The translations under genes were made by a program, and so were the position numbers. A stretch of 64,000 bases of DNA, from NCBI GenBank assembly GCA_022845895.1, contig AP025573.1, positions 1,150,501 through 1,214,500 of the forward strand. The letters are read 5' to 3'. Positions 1-7,470 of the stretch are shown one piece after another; within the stretch, counting starts at the first letter, position 1; every line of letters starts with the position of its first letter. Source of the stretch: Lachnospiraceae bacterium. Its GTDB lineage: Bacteria > Bacillota > Clostridia > Lachnospirales > Lachnospiraceae. The notes under the pieces are model-generated. The model had not been told where the DNA came from, searched no databases, and saw only the letters and a program-made list of their open reading frames with translations.

Positions 1-1207
1 GGCAGTCCAATATAGCGGTGACCGCTTCAAACCGGTTTGCCTGCGTTGTGGCACAAAGCAGTCTGACGGCAAGCAGGGTAAGCACATCCCGTTCCCCGGA
101 AGGAAGCTCTGACAGGTCTGTCCGTGCAATCTCCACAGTTGGGATGATAGCATGGTGGTCGGTCACTTTGCTGTCATCTGTTACCCGGTCAATGTCCGGC
201 TCTCCGGCGCAGCCTTTTCCAAAGGGCATATTGTCACGCAGCCACAGGATCAGGGAAGCGGCGGTTGCCTGCATGTCCTTCGTCAAATACTGGCTGTCCG
301 TTCTCGGATAGGTTGCCAGCTTCTTTTCATAGAGAGATTGCACATAATCAAGGGTCTGTTGAGCCGTATAGCCATAAATACGGTTACATTCCCTTTGCAG
401 AGTTGTAAGGTCATAAAGATGGGGAGGCTGTATGGTTTTTACCTGCTTTTCCACAGAACGCACAAAAGCGGAGTTGTGGTCACAATCCATACGGATTTTT
501 TCAGCCTCGGATCGTTCCGTCATTTTTTCGCCGGAAGCAGTAAAACCTCCGCAGGTGATTTCCGGCACATAAAAAGGCTTGCTGATGAAGGATTCAATAT
601 CCGACTCACGCTGTACCAAAAGTGCCAGCGTCGGTGACATAACACGGCCGACATTTAGTGTGACACCATACAGGACAGAAAAAAGCCGGGTGGCATTGAT
701 CCCGATCAGCCAGTCGGCTCCTGCCCGGCATACTGCCGCATCATAGAGCTTATCGTAATCACTGCCGGGACGGAGACGGTCAAAGCCCTCCCGGATCGCC
801 GCATCCTCCATACTGGAAATCCAAAGGCGTTCCATAGGCTTATTACATCCGGCATATTCATAGACCAGACGGAAGATCAGCTCTCCTTCACGCCCGGCAT
901 CCGTAGCGCATACCACGGAATCAACCCGTTTGTCCTTCATCAGCCGGCACAAAAGGGCAAGCTGTGTTTTCTTATCCTTTGGAACTTCATATTTCCAGTT
1001 TTCCGGTAGGATTGGAAGATCCTCATACCGCCATTTGGCGTACTGTTCTTTGTAAGCCTCCGGCTGTGCCAGTTCCAAAAGATGTCCCACGCACCAGCTC
1101 ACCAGATAGCCGGAACCTTCGAGATAACCGTCTTTTCTTTCCGTTGCGCCTAATACTGTTGCCAATGACATAGCAACAGCGGGCTTTTCTGCAATCACAA
1201 GTTTCAT
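1..1207 (-). CDS. topB: DNA topoisomerase III, N-terminal part (cut by window edge)
   Basis: Type IA topoisomerase that relaxes or decatenates DNA by a single-strand passage reaction; in ICEs it is thought to help process transferred DNA. The frame opens with MKLVIAEKP, the start of the TOPRIM fold, followed by the acidic TOPRIM motif ATDAGREGELIFR. The catalytic tyrosine sits in YPRTDS at about residue 300. An ATG at 1205-1207 is preceded by GGAGGT at good spacing. About 402 codons are visible; the usual length is about 700, so the C-terminal half is missing only because the window ends. It follows the DUF5688 gene with a short gap and is probably in the same transcript. Confidence 0.95.
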   Translation of the reverse strand, partial: MKLVIAEKPAVAMSLATVLGATERKDGYLEGSGYLVSWCVGHLLELAQPEAYKEQYAKWRYEDLPILPENWKYEVPKDKKTQLALLCRLMKDKRVDSVVCATDAGREGELIFRLVYEYAGCNKPMERLWISSMEDAAIREGFDRLRPGSDYDKLYDAAVCRAGADWLIGINATRLFSVLYGVTLNVGRVMSPTLALLVQRESDIESFISKPFYVPEITCGGFTASGEKMTERSEAEKIRMDCDHNSAFVRSVEKQVKTIQPPHLYDLTTLQRECNRIYGYTAQQTLDYVQSLYEKKLATYPRTDSQYLTKDMQATAASLILWLRDNMPFGKGCAGEPDIDRVTDDSKVTDHHAIIPTVEIARTDLSELPSGERDVLTLLAVRLLCATTQANRFEAVTAILDC

Positions 1208-1227
1208 ATTTTTGTAACCTCCATTTC

Positions 1228-2247
1228 TTATAGACTTACTTCACTGCGGTGCGGCTGCTTTGGTGCTGTGTGATCCGCCTGCTGAAGCTGTGCTTTTTTA
1301 TCCGAGAGCCGTCCTAAAACGCTTTTTTCCTGTCCACGCTGCAGCAGCTTTGTCTCACGGTCATAATACTGGACTTTATCAGAAAGGCGGTCCTCCGGGG
1401 CTACCTGGGTAGCATTGACCTCCCGTACCATAGCTTCCAATTCGGAAAGCTGCATGGAACCATTATCCGGCAAAATCAGCAGCTCATGGATCGATGACGG
1501 AAGGACATAATAATTGGTTCCGAGCAATTCAGCGACTTTTTCCAAGACACCTTCCTGTGCTGATACGGACGCACCATTTAATTTATCCTGGTTAGTCAGG
1601 ATATAAATGGGTACAAATCCTATATCCAGCGGTTCTTCCCGGTTAAAGAGATTTTCAGGTTTTACAGAGAAGATACTTTCTGCCATGACTTCCTCCATGT
1701 CATAAAGGCAGACAGGACTTCTGGCATGTGCAGCCTGCATGGCATCTTTATGAAGCTGTTCTTTTGTGATACCCCACATCTGCATCATGCTTTCGGTAAC
1801 AGCAACCGAAGCAGTTCCTTCCTCATCTGCCGCAACCTGAATCCTGTAATAAGCCGCCAGCTCCCCGCAGGAAGTATAAGGCTTTCCTTTCAGATATTCC
1901 TGATTTGTTTCTGGATCGCACATCTGTACCGCCAGCATAGGACGGACCGCTTCATAGTTTTCCAGCATAGAGATGTTCAGCGGAACCCGGCTGTAATTTT
2001 CCAACTGGATCTGTGCGATCTGTTTCATGGCAGTATCTAAAGGCATCCCACGTTCCACCTGTTCGGCAAGCGCTTCCAAATAGATAGTTGGTGCAGCCTG
2101 TTCTCCGGGAAGAAGAATCGTCAGCCCGGTCAGCATCCGGTCATTGCTTTTTGTTACTTCATTGATGGAAATTACGGCGTTCTGGTATTCCGTAGGCAGG
2201 TATTCCTTGATATGGCTTTTTACATAATCTATAAAATTCTGATTCAA
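1228..2247 (-). CDS. DUF5688 family ICE protein
   Basis: Protein of about 340 residues resembling the DUF5688 family, common next to topB in Tn1549-like elements; its biochemical role is unknown. I place the start at TTG (2245-2247) because AGGAGG lies 7 nt upstream; the open frame runs further up but without a ribosome site. The stop of the preceding DUF3789 gene overlaps this start as TTGA, suggesting translational coupling. The C-terminal tail carries KSVLGRL with its serine 31 residues from the end, matching tails of five other ICE proteins here. No catalytic motif was recognised. Confidence 0.75.
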   Translation of the reverse strand: MNQNFIDYVKSHIKEYLPTEYQNAVISINEVTKSNDRMLTGLTILLPGEQAAPTIYLEALAEQVERGMPLDTAMKQIAQIQLENYSRVPLNISMLENYEAVRPMLAVQMCDPETNQEYLKGKPYTSCGELAAYYRIQVAADEEGTASVAVTESMMQMWGITKEQLHKDAMQAAHARSPVCLYDMEEVMAESIFSVKPENLFNREEPLDIGFVPIYILTNQDKLNGASVSAQEGVLEKVAELLGTNYYVLPSSIHELLILPDNGSMQLSELEAMVREVNATQVAPEDRLSDKVQYYDRETKLLQRGQEKSVLGRLSDKKAQLQQADHTAPKQPHRSEVSL

Positions 2248-2399
2248 TCGTTGTCCTCCTTTTTGTCCGTTAAATTTGCGTTGTGTTTGGTTTCTGAATG
2301 TTCCATGTTCTCTTTTCCGACCTGCATAAGACACATCAGCATAACGCCGGAAGCCATTCCTCCGGCAAAGGTAAGGAAATGTAAGATCAGGTTCCACAT
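2244..2399 (-). CDS. DUF3789 small membrane protein
   Basis: Short protein of 51 residues beginning MWNLILHFLTFAGG, with one hydrophobic helix at the N-terminus and a polar, charged tail. This matches DUF3789, a small family found almost only in conjugative elements of Firmicutes. The function is unknown; a single-span protein associated with the transfer machinery is possible. AGGAGG precedes the ATG at 2399. The stop overlaps the TTG start of the DUF5688 gene. Confidence 0.75.
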   Translation of the reverse strand: MWNLILHFLTFAGGMASGVMLMCLMQVGKENMEHSETKHNANLTDKKEDND

Positions 2400-2431
2400 A
2401 AGCATTCCTCCTAAAAATGGGCAAAGAAAAA

Positions 2432-2451
2432 CGCCCACTTCAAAGTGAGCG
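2432..2451 (-). terminator. Intrinsic terminator-like hairpin after the DUF1273 gene
   Basis: On the minus strand the sequence forms a hairpin around CACTTTGAAGTG flanked by GC pairs and followed by a T run (TTTTTC). It sits just after the DUF1273 stop and before the DUF3789 ribosome site, with no obvious promoter between, so it may act as an internal attenuator of the ICE transcript. Confidence 0.6.
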
Positions 2452-2464
2452 CATCAACAGGCAG

Positions 2465-2974
2465 CTATTTTGTTTTTGGTTTCAAGTGATCCGGCAGGAC
2501 GATCTCTCCAACCGGGATTTCCCGCAGTTCCTTTTTCATCCGGTGGGTGAAGCGGATTGTCTTTGCCGTACCGCCGGTTTCCCGTCCGTCATAGACAGCA
2601 ATCACTCGGTCGGAGTGCTCTACCATATAGCGGTTTCTGTGGGAGTAGACGCTTGGGAGATATTTTTCCTGAATGACAACAACATCCGCACAAGCCTCCA
2701 GCAGTTCACGGGTTCTTGTTTTCTTATTCAGGCTGTCCAGACGTTTGCGGTAAGGGAGCACTGCGATCAGCTCCAGCGCCGGATTGGTCTGCTTTCTTTC
2801 CAACACCAGCTCTGCAAAATACTGGTCTGCGCCATCTGCAAAGCCACTCATAAAACAAGTGAATCCATCCGTAACGGCTGCATCGATCTCATGTTCCAAA
2901 GCGGCTTTTACTTTGTTGATCTCATTCTGCGGTAAATCCCTGTGTCCGGTAACACAGCAAGTCTTTCCTTTCAT
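2465..2974 (-). CDS. DUF1273 / YpsA-like SLOG domain protein
   Basis: Protein of 169 residues with the opening CCVTGHRDLP and the segments SGFADGADQYFAE and VIAVYDGRETGGTAKT, typical of the DUF1273/YpsA branch of the SLOG (Rossmann-like, LOG/DprA-related) superfamily. The family is predicted to bind nucleotide-derived ligands; its role in ICEs is unknown. A ribosome site (GAAAGGA) precedes the ATG at 2974. It is transcribed divergently from the HTH gene at 3124 and followed by a terminator-like hairpin. Confidence 0.85.
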   Translation of the reverse strand: MKGKTCCVTGHRDLPQNEINKVKAALEHEIDAAVTDGFTCFMSGFADGADQYFAELVLERKQTNPALELIAVLPYRKRLDSLNKKTRTRELLEACADVVVIQEKYLPSVYSHRNRYMVEHSDRVIAVYDGRETGGTAKTIRFTHRMKKELREIPVGEIVLPDHLKPKTK

Positions 2975-3123
2975 CGGTCATCCCTCCATCTGATAGGTAA
3001 AATTCTTCACTTTTCATATAGTAATAGATTTTATTTAGCAAGTCAACGATAATACCCTTTTTCCCTTTGCGGATAATAAAGGGGTGTAAGGTACAATCTA
3101 TTACAGAATGGGAGGTGAAGGCG

Positions 3124-3438
3124 ATGTATGAAGATTTTGTCCCGGAACGATTAGCGAAGCTGCGGACACAAAAAGGAGTTTCCGCACGCGATATGTCTTT
3201 ATCGTTAGGTCAGGCAAACAACTACATCAATAATATTGAGAATAAAAAGTCACTTCCCGCTATGCAGTCTTTTTTCTACATCTGCGAATATCTGGGTGTG
3301 ACTCCGCAGGAATTCTTTGACGAAGGAAATACTTACCCGGAAACCTTGAAGGAATTCATTGCAGAGGCAAGACAGCTTGATCCTCAATCCATGCAATATA
3401 TCCTCGGTATTATGAAAGAACTCAATAGCAGAAAGTAA
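3124..3438 (+). CDS. XRE-family HTH transcriptional regulator
   Basis: Protein of 104 residues with an N-terminal helix-turn-helix (LAKLRTQKGVSARDMSLSL, then NNYINNIENKKSLPAM) and a short C-terminal helical tail. It is the only plus-strand gene in the left part of the ICE. I chose ATG at 3124 because GGGAGGTG lies just upstream; the frame extends further up without a ribosome site. It faces away from DUF1273 across about 150 bp that should hold both promoters. It probably regulates this divergent pair or the ICE; the target is inferred, not seen. A terminator follows immediately. Confidence 0.85.
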   Translation: MYEDFVPERLAKLRTQKGVSARDMSLSLGQANNYINNIENKKSLPAMQSFFYICEYLGVTPQEFFDEGNTYPETLKEFIAEARQLDPQSMQYILGIMKELNSRK

Positions 3439-3465
3439 GCGGTCACGGTAAAGGCCGCTTTTTTC
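3437..3465 (+). terminator. Intrinsic terminator of the HTH gene
   Basis: AGCGGTC and GGCCGCT form a 7-bp stem (one G-U pair) around an 8-nt loop, followed by TTTTTTCG. It overlaps the end of the HTH coding region and lies before the convergent dut gene. Confidence 0.75.
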
Positions 3466-3557
3466 GTGACTTTCTTTATTATATTTTATAATGTTCTCGA
3501 AATGTCCGCTCCCTATACCGATAAGTATTCAAAAACTGTTCTCCAAACAGCCTTTTT

Positions 3558-3971
3558 CTATTCGCCGGTACTGCCAAAGCTGCCGGTTCCTCGTTCTGTT
3601 CCCAGATCTGTTACAAAATCCGCAATGACGATCGGCGTGATCACAAGCTGCCCGATACGGGCTCCCTTAAAAAGAGACTGCGCCTGATTGCTTACATTGC
3701 TGATGATCGCATGGATCTCTCCTCGGTAGCCGGAATCCACAGGCGGCAGTTCACAGACCAGACCTTTTACCGCCATACTCGTACGGGGAAAGATATATCC
3801 CGCATATCCATCCGGTATTTCCAGCCCAAAACCGAGAGGAATTTTGGCGATTTCTCCGGGCTGTAAGGTGCAGTCATGGGGCAGATAAACATCTGCCCCA
3901 GCATCATTGCCATGCGGACGGTAAGGACGCTGGTGCTCCGGTACGCCAAAGTCAATCAGTTTTATTTTCAT
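3558..3971 (-). CDS. dut: dUTP diphosphatase (dUTPase)
   Basis: Trimeric-type dUTPase of 137 residues that hydrolyses dUTP to dUMP and pyrophosphate, supplying dUMP and keeping uracil out of DNA. Recognisable motifs are GNDAGADVYLP (motif 1), PRTSMAVKG (motif 2), VDSGYRGEI (motif 3) and RGTGSFGSTG near the C-terminus (motif 5). The length is normal for the family. The start at 3971 overlaps the thyX stop by 4 bases, so it is translationally coupled. With ThyX and the small protein upstream it forms a dTMP-synthesis module in the ICE. Confidence 0.95.
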   Translation of the reverse strand: MKIKLIDFGVPEHQRPYRPHGNDAGADVYLPHDCTLQPGEIAKIPLGFGLEIPDGYAGYIFPRTSMAVKGLVCELPPVDSGYRGEIHAIISNVSNQAQSLFKGARIGQLVITPIVIADFVTDLGTERGTGSFGSTGE

Positions 3972-4711
3972 CGGCAGCCTCCTTCCCAAAGAGCAGGATA
4001 ATCTTTTTCTAAAATATCCTCCGGCGTCATATCTGCTTGCAGTTTTCGTCCGCAGGTCATTTTACCTTCCAGACATCGATCCATCTGACAAAAAGGCCCG
4101 GTCAGTGACGGGGCAAACAAAGCAGGGCTTAGTTCATAAAGTTCTTTCCAGACCTTTAGCAGCACGATCCTTGTTTCATCTGTATTTCTCCGGCATACCC
4201 GCTGGCTGATGATATGTTTCCATTGATAAGGGGTAGCGCTGATGAGCAGTACATTCCGCAATCCCTGGGGCGTGGCATATCCAGCCGCATCGTGCCCGCT
4301 TCCGGCAGTGCACAGGGCTTCATAACATTTCATGCTTTCATTACAGCTTTTTAAGTACAATTCCCGTACCACTGCCGGAGCCGTCATAATAGAATACGGG
4401 ACAGCGAAATCCGCCTGTCCCGTATAGTTGCTGTACTGCAGCGATGCACTCATAAATTTTACTTCGTTCTGATGGCGGGTGATCTGCGCCAGAAAACGCC
4501 TGCTGGCACCGACAATGGCTACCGTGATCACCGCAAATTTCTGGATGGTAGGATGGGGAAGCGCCCCCATAGCTGTTACTGTCTGAACGCTGAATGATTT
4601 TTCGTAGAGCATCATCAGGTCGTCCATTGAGGCAATCTTATGTCCCTGCTGGGTAAGTCTTGCCGCAAAGACCATGTTTTTTTCTGCTTCCGCCACCGCC
4701 TGGCAGTTCAA
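3968..4711 (-). CDS. thyX: FAD-dependent thymidylate synthase
   Basis: ThyX-like flavoenzyme that methylates dUMP to dTMP using methylene-tetrahydrofolate and NAD(P)H. The segment RRFLAQITRHQNEVKFMSASLQ corresponds to the ThyX signature (RHR-type motif, here with variation) followed by the serine-containing active site; length 247 is near the family norm. The TTG at 4711 has no ribosome site. An in-frame ATT at 4733-4735 lies 8-9 nt after AGGAGG and overlaps the upstream stop, and would give a start IKRIEVKIL that looks like the natural ThyX N-terminus. The true start may therefore be ATT. Identity is quite sure; the start is uncertain. Confidence 0.88.
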   Translation of the reverse strand: MNCQAVAEAEKNMVFAARLTQQGHKIASMDDLMMLYEKSFSVQTVTAMGALPHPTIQKFAVITVAIVGASRRFLAQITRHQNEVKFMSASLQYSNYTGQADFAVPYSIMTAPAVVRELYLKSCNESMKCYEALCTAGSGHDAAGYATPQGLRNVLLISATPYQWKHIISQRVCRRNTDETRIVLLKVWKELYELSPALFAPSLTGPFCQMDRCLEGKMTCGRKLQADMTPEDILEKDYPALWEGGCR

Positions 4712-4730
4712 AATTTTTACTTCGATTCGT

Positions 4731-5048
4731 TTAATTGGTATGTCCCTCCTTTACAATCGCTTTCAGTAAGAACAGATAGTTAAGACTGTCTGTGATCTTT
4801 TCATTCCATGTGTCCATCGGGTAAACCGCTTCCTCGTCAAAGCACATATCGTACAGAGAAACAATATGCTTTGCCAGCATACCGGCAAGGGCACGCTGGG
4901 GCGTTGTATGCTGTAAAGCTGCCGCTGCCTTAAATGCACCCAGCCGGTCTGGGTCATCCCCGGTGTATTCTTTGGTTTTTCGTTTCAAGGTATCAGCGCA
5001 AAGCCGTACCTGTTCGTCAAAAACGGCATTGACTTCATTTTGCGTAAT
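4731..5048 (-). CDS. Small helical protein upstream of thyX (possible NTP-pyrophosphatase-like fold)
   Basis: About 105 residues, all predicted helical, ending WNEKITDSLNYLFLLKAIVKEG. The tail recalls nucleotide-handling helical families such as MazG-like or Nmad1-type proteins, and it sits first in a gene set with thyX and dut. That similarity is weak and the role is inferred from context. There is no ATG or GTG at the right place: AAAGGAGGG is followed 7-8 nt later by ATT (5046-5048), which I take as the likely start. The open frame runs further up to 5111 but through a perfect terminator hairpin. Its stop overlaps the possible ATT start of thyX. Confidence 0.6.
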   Translation of the reverse strand: MTQNEVNAVFDEQVRLCADTLKRKTKEYTGDDPDRLGAFKAAAALQHTTPQRALAGMLAKHIVSLYDMCFDEEAVYPMDTWNEKITDSLNYLFLLKAIVKEGHTN

Positions 5049-5076
5049 ATAGCATCCCTCCTTTGAAAACAAGAAA

Positions 5077-5108
5077 CCGGCTATTCTAAAGCATCTTAGA
5101 ATAGCCGG
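5077..5108 (-). terminator. Perfect 13-bp hairpin terminator between abiEii and the thyX module
   Basis: CCGGCTATTCTAA and its exact complement surround a 6-nt loop; on the minus strand a T-rich run (TTTCTTGTTTT) follows. It ends the AbiE transcript. The ribosome site of the next gene begins only about 10 nt later, so this hairpin also lies in the leader of the thyX module and may attenuate it. Confidence 0.85.
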
Positions 5109-5131
5109 CAAATAAATGGATATGTAATTGT

Positions 5132-6130
5132 TTATAGTGTATTGATCTCTTTTTCCAGTTCCCGGACCGCTGCTATGACTGTCTCAAATGTCGGAACATC
5201 CCCATACAACATATCCTGCATAGAGTTATAGTCCGCTTCCAATGCTGTGAACCGATATTCCGGCGGGAGTAATTTTAATGTGCCCGGCACAGCCTCCGGG
5301 TACTTCGCCCATGCTCTGGGATAGAATTTCATTTTGAAATCTACAACTTTCTTCAGGAGATCCAGCCTGGAAAAAGCAGCTTCTTTGACCGGTGTTGCAG
5401 CCATGCGGTAGAGATCATAATAATGTCTGGAATACCGCTGCGGCATTTCCAAATGTTCCGGTCTGTTCGCTTCATGGTGCAGGATTGTGGCTTTTTCCCA
5501 GAAGGTCCGTTCCGGGGCAACGGTAAGGATTGCAGTTTCTTTTTGCTCAAAAATCTTCGGATAATATTTTGCCGCGTATGGTTCGATCTGCGCTGTTTTT
5601 GCAGGAGTCCACGCTGCCAGCGCACCAATCTCTAAACGGATCACCTGTAAGGTCGCCGTATTTGTAAAAAGGTGCGGATAGGCGAAAATGACCGTCTGTT
5701 TATCCTTTTCATCTATGTAGACATTTGCTTCACAACCGATTTCCTGAGATAAGCCGGATTTGACTGCCGGGCAGAATGTTTCGGACAGAAATACCTCCGC
5801 ACGCGCATTGGCTTCTTTGTTAAAAGCATCCTGTTTTGTATTGGAACGTTTCTCCCATGGTTCATCTTTGCCATATCCCAATACACGCCAGTCCAGAATC
5901 AAATCAATATCTTCTGAAAACCGGCTGATCAGGTGAAAGGCTTTTGAAAGGCTGGTACCGCCCTTAAAGGTGATGGACTCTTTCCATGGTGAGCGGTGAA
6001 ATAAATAATCCAGCGTAAAACATACCCAAAAGTCTTTTTCCACGATGGCATCATTCAGTCCCATTTTATCTGCTGTATTTCTGAACAGCTCCCTGCGGTC
6101 GTTATCTGAAAGCCTTGCTATATTTCTCAT
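5132..6130 (-). CDS. abiEii: AbiEii-type nucleotidyltransferase toxin
   Basis: Protein of 332 residues of the AbiEii/AbiGii family, the toxin of type IV-like AbiE toxin-antitoxin systems that can abort phage infection or stabilise mobile DNA. The nucleotidyltransferase core is seen as FKGGTSLSKAF followed by FSEDIDL near residues 55-85. The family transfers nucleotides onto RNA targets such as tRNA. The start overlaps the abiEi stop by 4 bases. A strong terminator follows. No damage to the frame is visible. Confidence 0.9.
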   Translation of the reverse strand: MRNIARLSDNDRRELFRNTADKMGLNDAIVEKDFWVCFTLDYLFHRSPWKESITFKGGTSLSKAFHLISRFSEDIDLILDWRVLGYGKDEPWEKRSNTKQDAFNKEANARAEVFLSETFCPAVKSGLSQEIGCEANVYIDEKDKQTVIFAYPHLFTNTATLQVIRLEIGALAAWTPAKTAQIEPYAAKYYPKIFEQKETAILTVAPERTFWEKATILHHEANRPEHLEMPQRYSRHYYDLYRMAATPVKEAAFSRLDLLKKVVDFKMKFYPRAWAKYPEAVPGTLKLLPPEYRFTALEADYNSMQDMLYGDVPTFETVIAAVRELEKEINTL

Positions 6131-6744
6131 TGTACCTTTTCACCTCCACAAATCTGCCGTATCGTATCGTAAACCCAATCCGTAGACTCTGTTGCTTCCT
6201 TCAAACAAGCCTGTTTATCCTTGTCTGTCAGTTTTTCGGAAAGCATCTGTATGACTTCTGGCGTAACATTCGATCTGCCAAGCGTTTTTAATGCCTGTAT
6301 AACCAAACTTGTCATATAGGACAATCCGGTAATCTCCTTATTGGTCCGGTGCTTAAATTCCAGCTTTGTAGAGTTCCACTCGTAGGTCTTATATGGACCA
6401 TCGCTGATATAGGACCATACTGCTGTTACCTGTGTTGAAAGACCTAACAGGTTCAATGCTGTATTCCCACATGGGGCAATCGTCCAGTGATAACTTCGCG
6501 CCAATGCGTTCGCCACCGCTTCCGGGTCTACCGCCACATATTCATCCAGAAGTTTACTGTATTTAGGTTTTTCATAAACTCCTTTCAAAATACGGCGCAA
6601 TGTTCCTGACTGCACTAAACGGCTTAAACTTTGACGAATAGTGGATGTATCTGCAATATCCGCAAAATCAGATGTCACAAAAACAGTTCCATCTTCAAGA
6701 GAAAGAACACGCTCCCGTATTCGTTTTGTATATCCGTTGTCCAC
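6127..6744 (-). CDS. abiEi: AbiEi-type antitoxin / autoregulator
   Basis: Protein of about 205 residues with an N-terminal winged-helix region (SDFADIADTSTIRQSLSRLV followed by GTLRRILKGVYEKP), then a C-terminal domain, as in AbiEi/DUF6088-type antitoxins that also repress their own promoter. GTG at 6744 is preceded by GGGAGG at good spacing; an upstream ATG in frame would start inside the operator and has no ribosome site. The promoter and operator at 6762-6800 lie directly upstream. It is coupled to abiEii by an ATGA overlap. Confidence 0.87.
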   Translation of the reverse strand: MDNGYTKRIRERVLSLEDGTVFVTSDFADIADTSTIRQSLSRLVQSGTLRRILKGVYEKPKYSKLLDEYVAVDPEAVANALARSYHWTIAPCGNTALNLLGLSTQVTAVWSYISDGPYKTYEWNSTKLEFKHRTNKEITGLSYMTSLVIQALKTLGRSNVTPEVIQMLSEKLTDKDKQACLKEATESTDWVYDTIRQICGGEKVQ

Positions 6745-6761
6745 AATACCGCCTCCCTTCA

Positions 6762-6800
6762 TGTCACGAATATTATATATTATTCGTGACATGATTGCAA
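6762..6800 (-). promoter_or_regulatory. abiE promoter with palindromic operator
   Basis: On the minus strand TTGCAA (6795-6800) and TATAAT (6772-6777) are separated by 17 bp. The region 6762-6791 is a 30-bp inverted repeat with perfect 11-bp arms (TGTCACGAATA and its complement) covering the -10 box, consistent with autorepression by AbiEi. Confidence 0.8.
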
Positions 6801-6895
6801 TAGGTTCTATGCCTCTTATTTTGAGTGTTCCCATTAAAAATCTGATTCATACATCAAAAATCAAAAATTTTGAAAGACAGTACAGTTTTTATATA

Positions 6896-6925
6896 TGTCA
6901 CATATTTTATATATTATCCGTGACA
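6896..6925. promoter_or_regulatory. Second abiE-type operator copy
   Basis: A second 30-bp element with the same layout (TGTCAC at one end, GTGACA at the other, AT-rich centre) as the abiE operator at 6762-6791. It abuts the stop codon of the 160-residue gene. It could be a second AbiEi site, about 134 bp from the first. Confidence 0.6.
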
Positions 6926-7408
6926 TCAGGCACTCGGCAGGTAGATCCAGTCGTGCATCAGGCACACGCTGGGTTCGTCCTCCCTGGGAACCAGACGGTA
7001 GGTACATTCCCCATAGACCGTGCGTTTGTCCTCGATCTCCATGCCATAGGCTTTATAAAAGCGGTATTCCAGATTGGAGATAATACAGCGCAGGGTTTGC
7101 AGAGCCTCCCTCTGAGCTGATACGATCAGGTCACGGTCAATGCTGCGCTTCAAAAACAGCAGCGATTTGTAAAGCTGTACCTCTGTGCGGTAAGGGCGGC
7201 AGTCTTTCGTTTCCAACCATCCGCAAAAAGCGACCGGTCCGCTCTGAATCACACTGCGGTCCGGGTGATAATACTCGTAACAGTCCAGGTTTGCCGTATT
7301 TAGAAGATAGAGCATTTCCCGGACTTCATTTTCCGGCATGTCGTAAAACCGCAAAAGCGAGCGGTAAAGATGGACATAGCCAGGAATGGAAATCATGGTA
7401 TTTACCAT
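6926..7408 (-). CDS. Hypothetical ICE protein (160 aa)
   Basis: I do not recognise a family with confidence. The protein is soluble, with no signal peptide or membrane segment, is rich in tyrosine and leucine (HLYRSLLRFYDMPENEVRE; DCYEYYHPDRSVIQSG), and ends in DWIYLPSA. ATG at 7408 has AAGGAGG 9 nt upstream. It is the first gene after the adhesin-sortase gene and its terminator, and is followed by an AbiEi-type operator copy that touches its stop. It may be a conserved accessory gene of this ICE type. Confidence 0.6.
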   Translation of the reverse strand: MVNTMISIPGYVHLYRSLLRFYDMPENEVREMLYLLNTANLDCYEYYHPDRSVIQSGPVAFCGWLETKDCRPYRTEVQLYKSLLFLKRSIDRDLIVSAQREALQTLRCIISNLEYRFYKAYGMEIEDKRTVYGECTYRLVPREDEPSVCLMHDWIYLPSA

Positions 7409-7435
7409 AAAATAAAATCCTCCTTGTAAACAACA

Positions 7436-7461
7436 GGTGCGGGAGCTTTTGCCCCCGCACC
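7436..7461 (-). terminator. Intrinsic terminator after the adhesin-sortase gene
   Basis: GGTGCGGG and CCCGCACC form a GC-rich stem around a short loop; on the minus strand a TGTTGTTT run follows. It sits just after the stop at 7471. Confidence 0.75.
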
Positions 7462-7470
7462 GTCTAAAAT

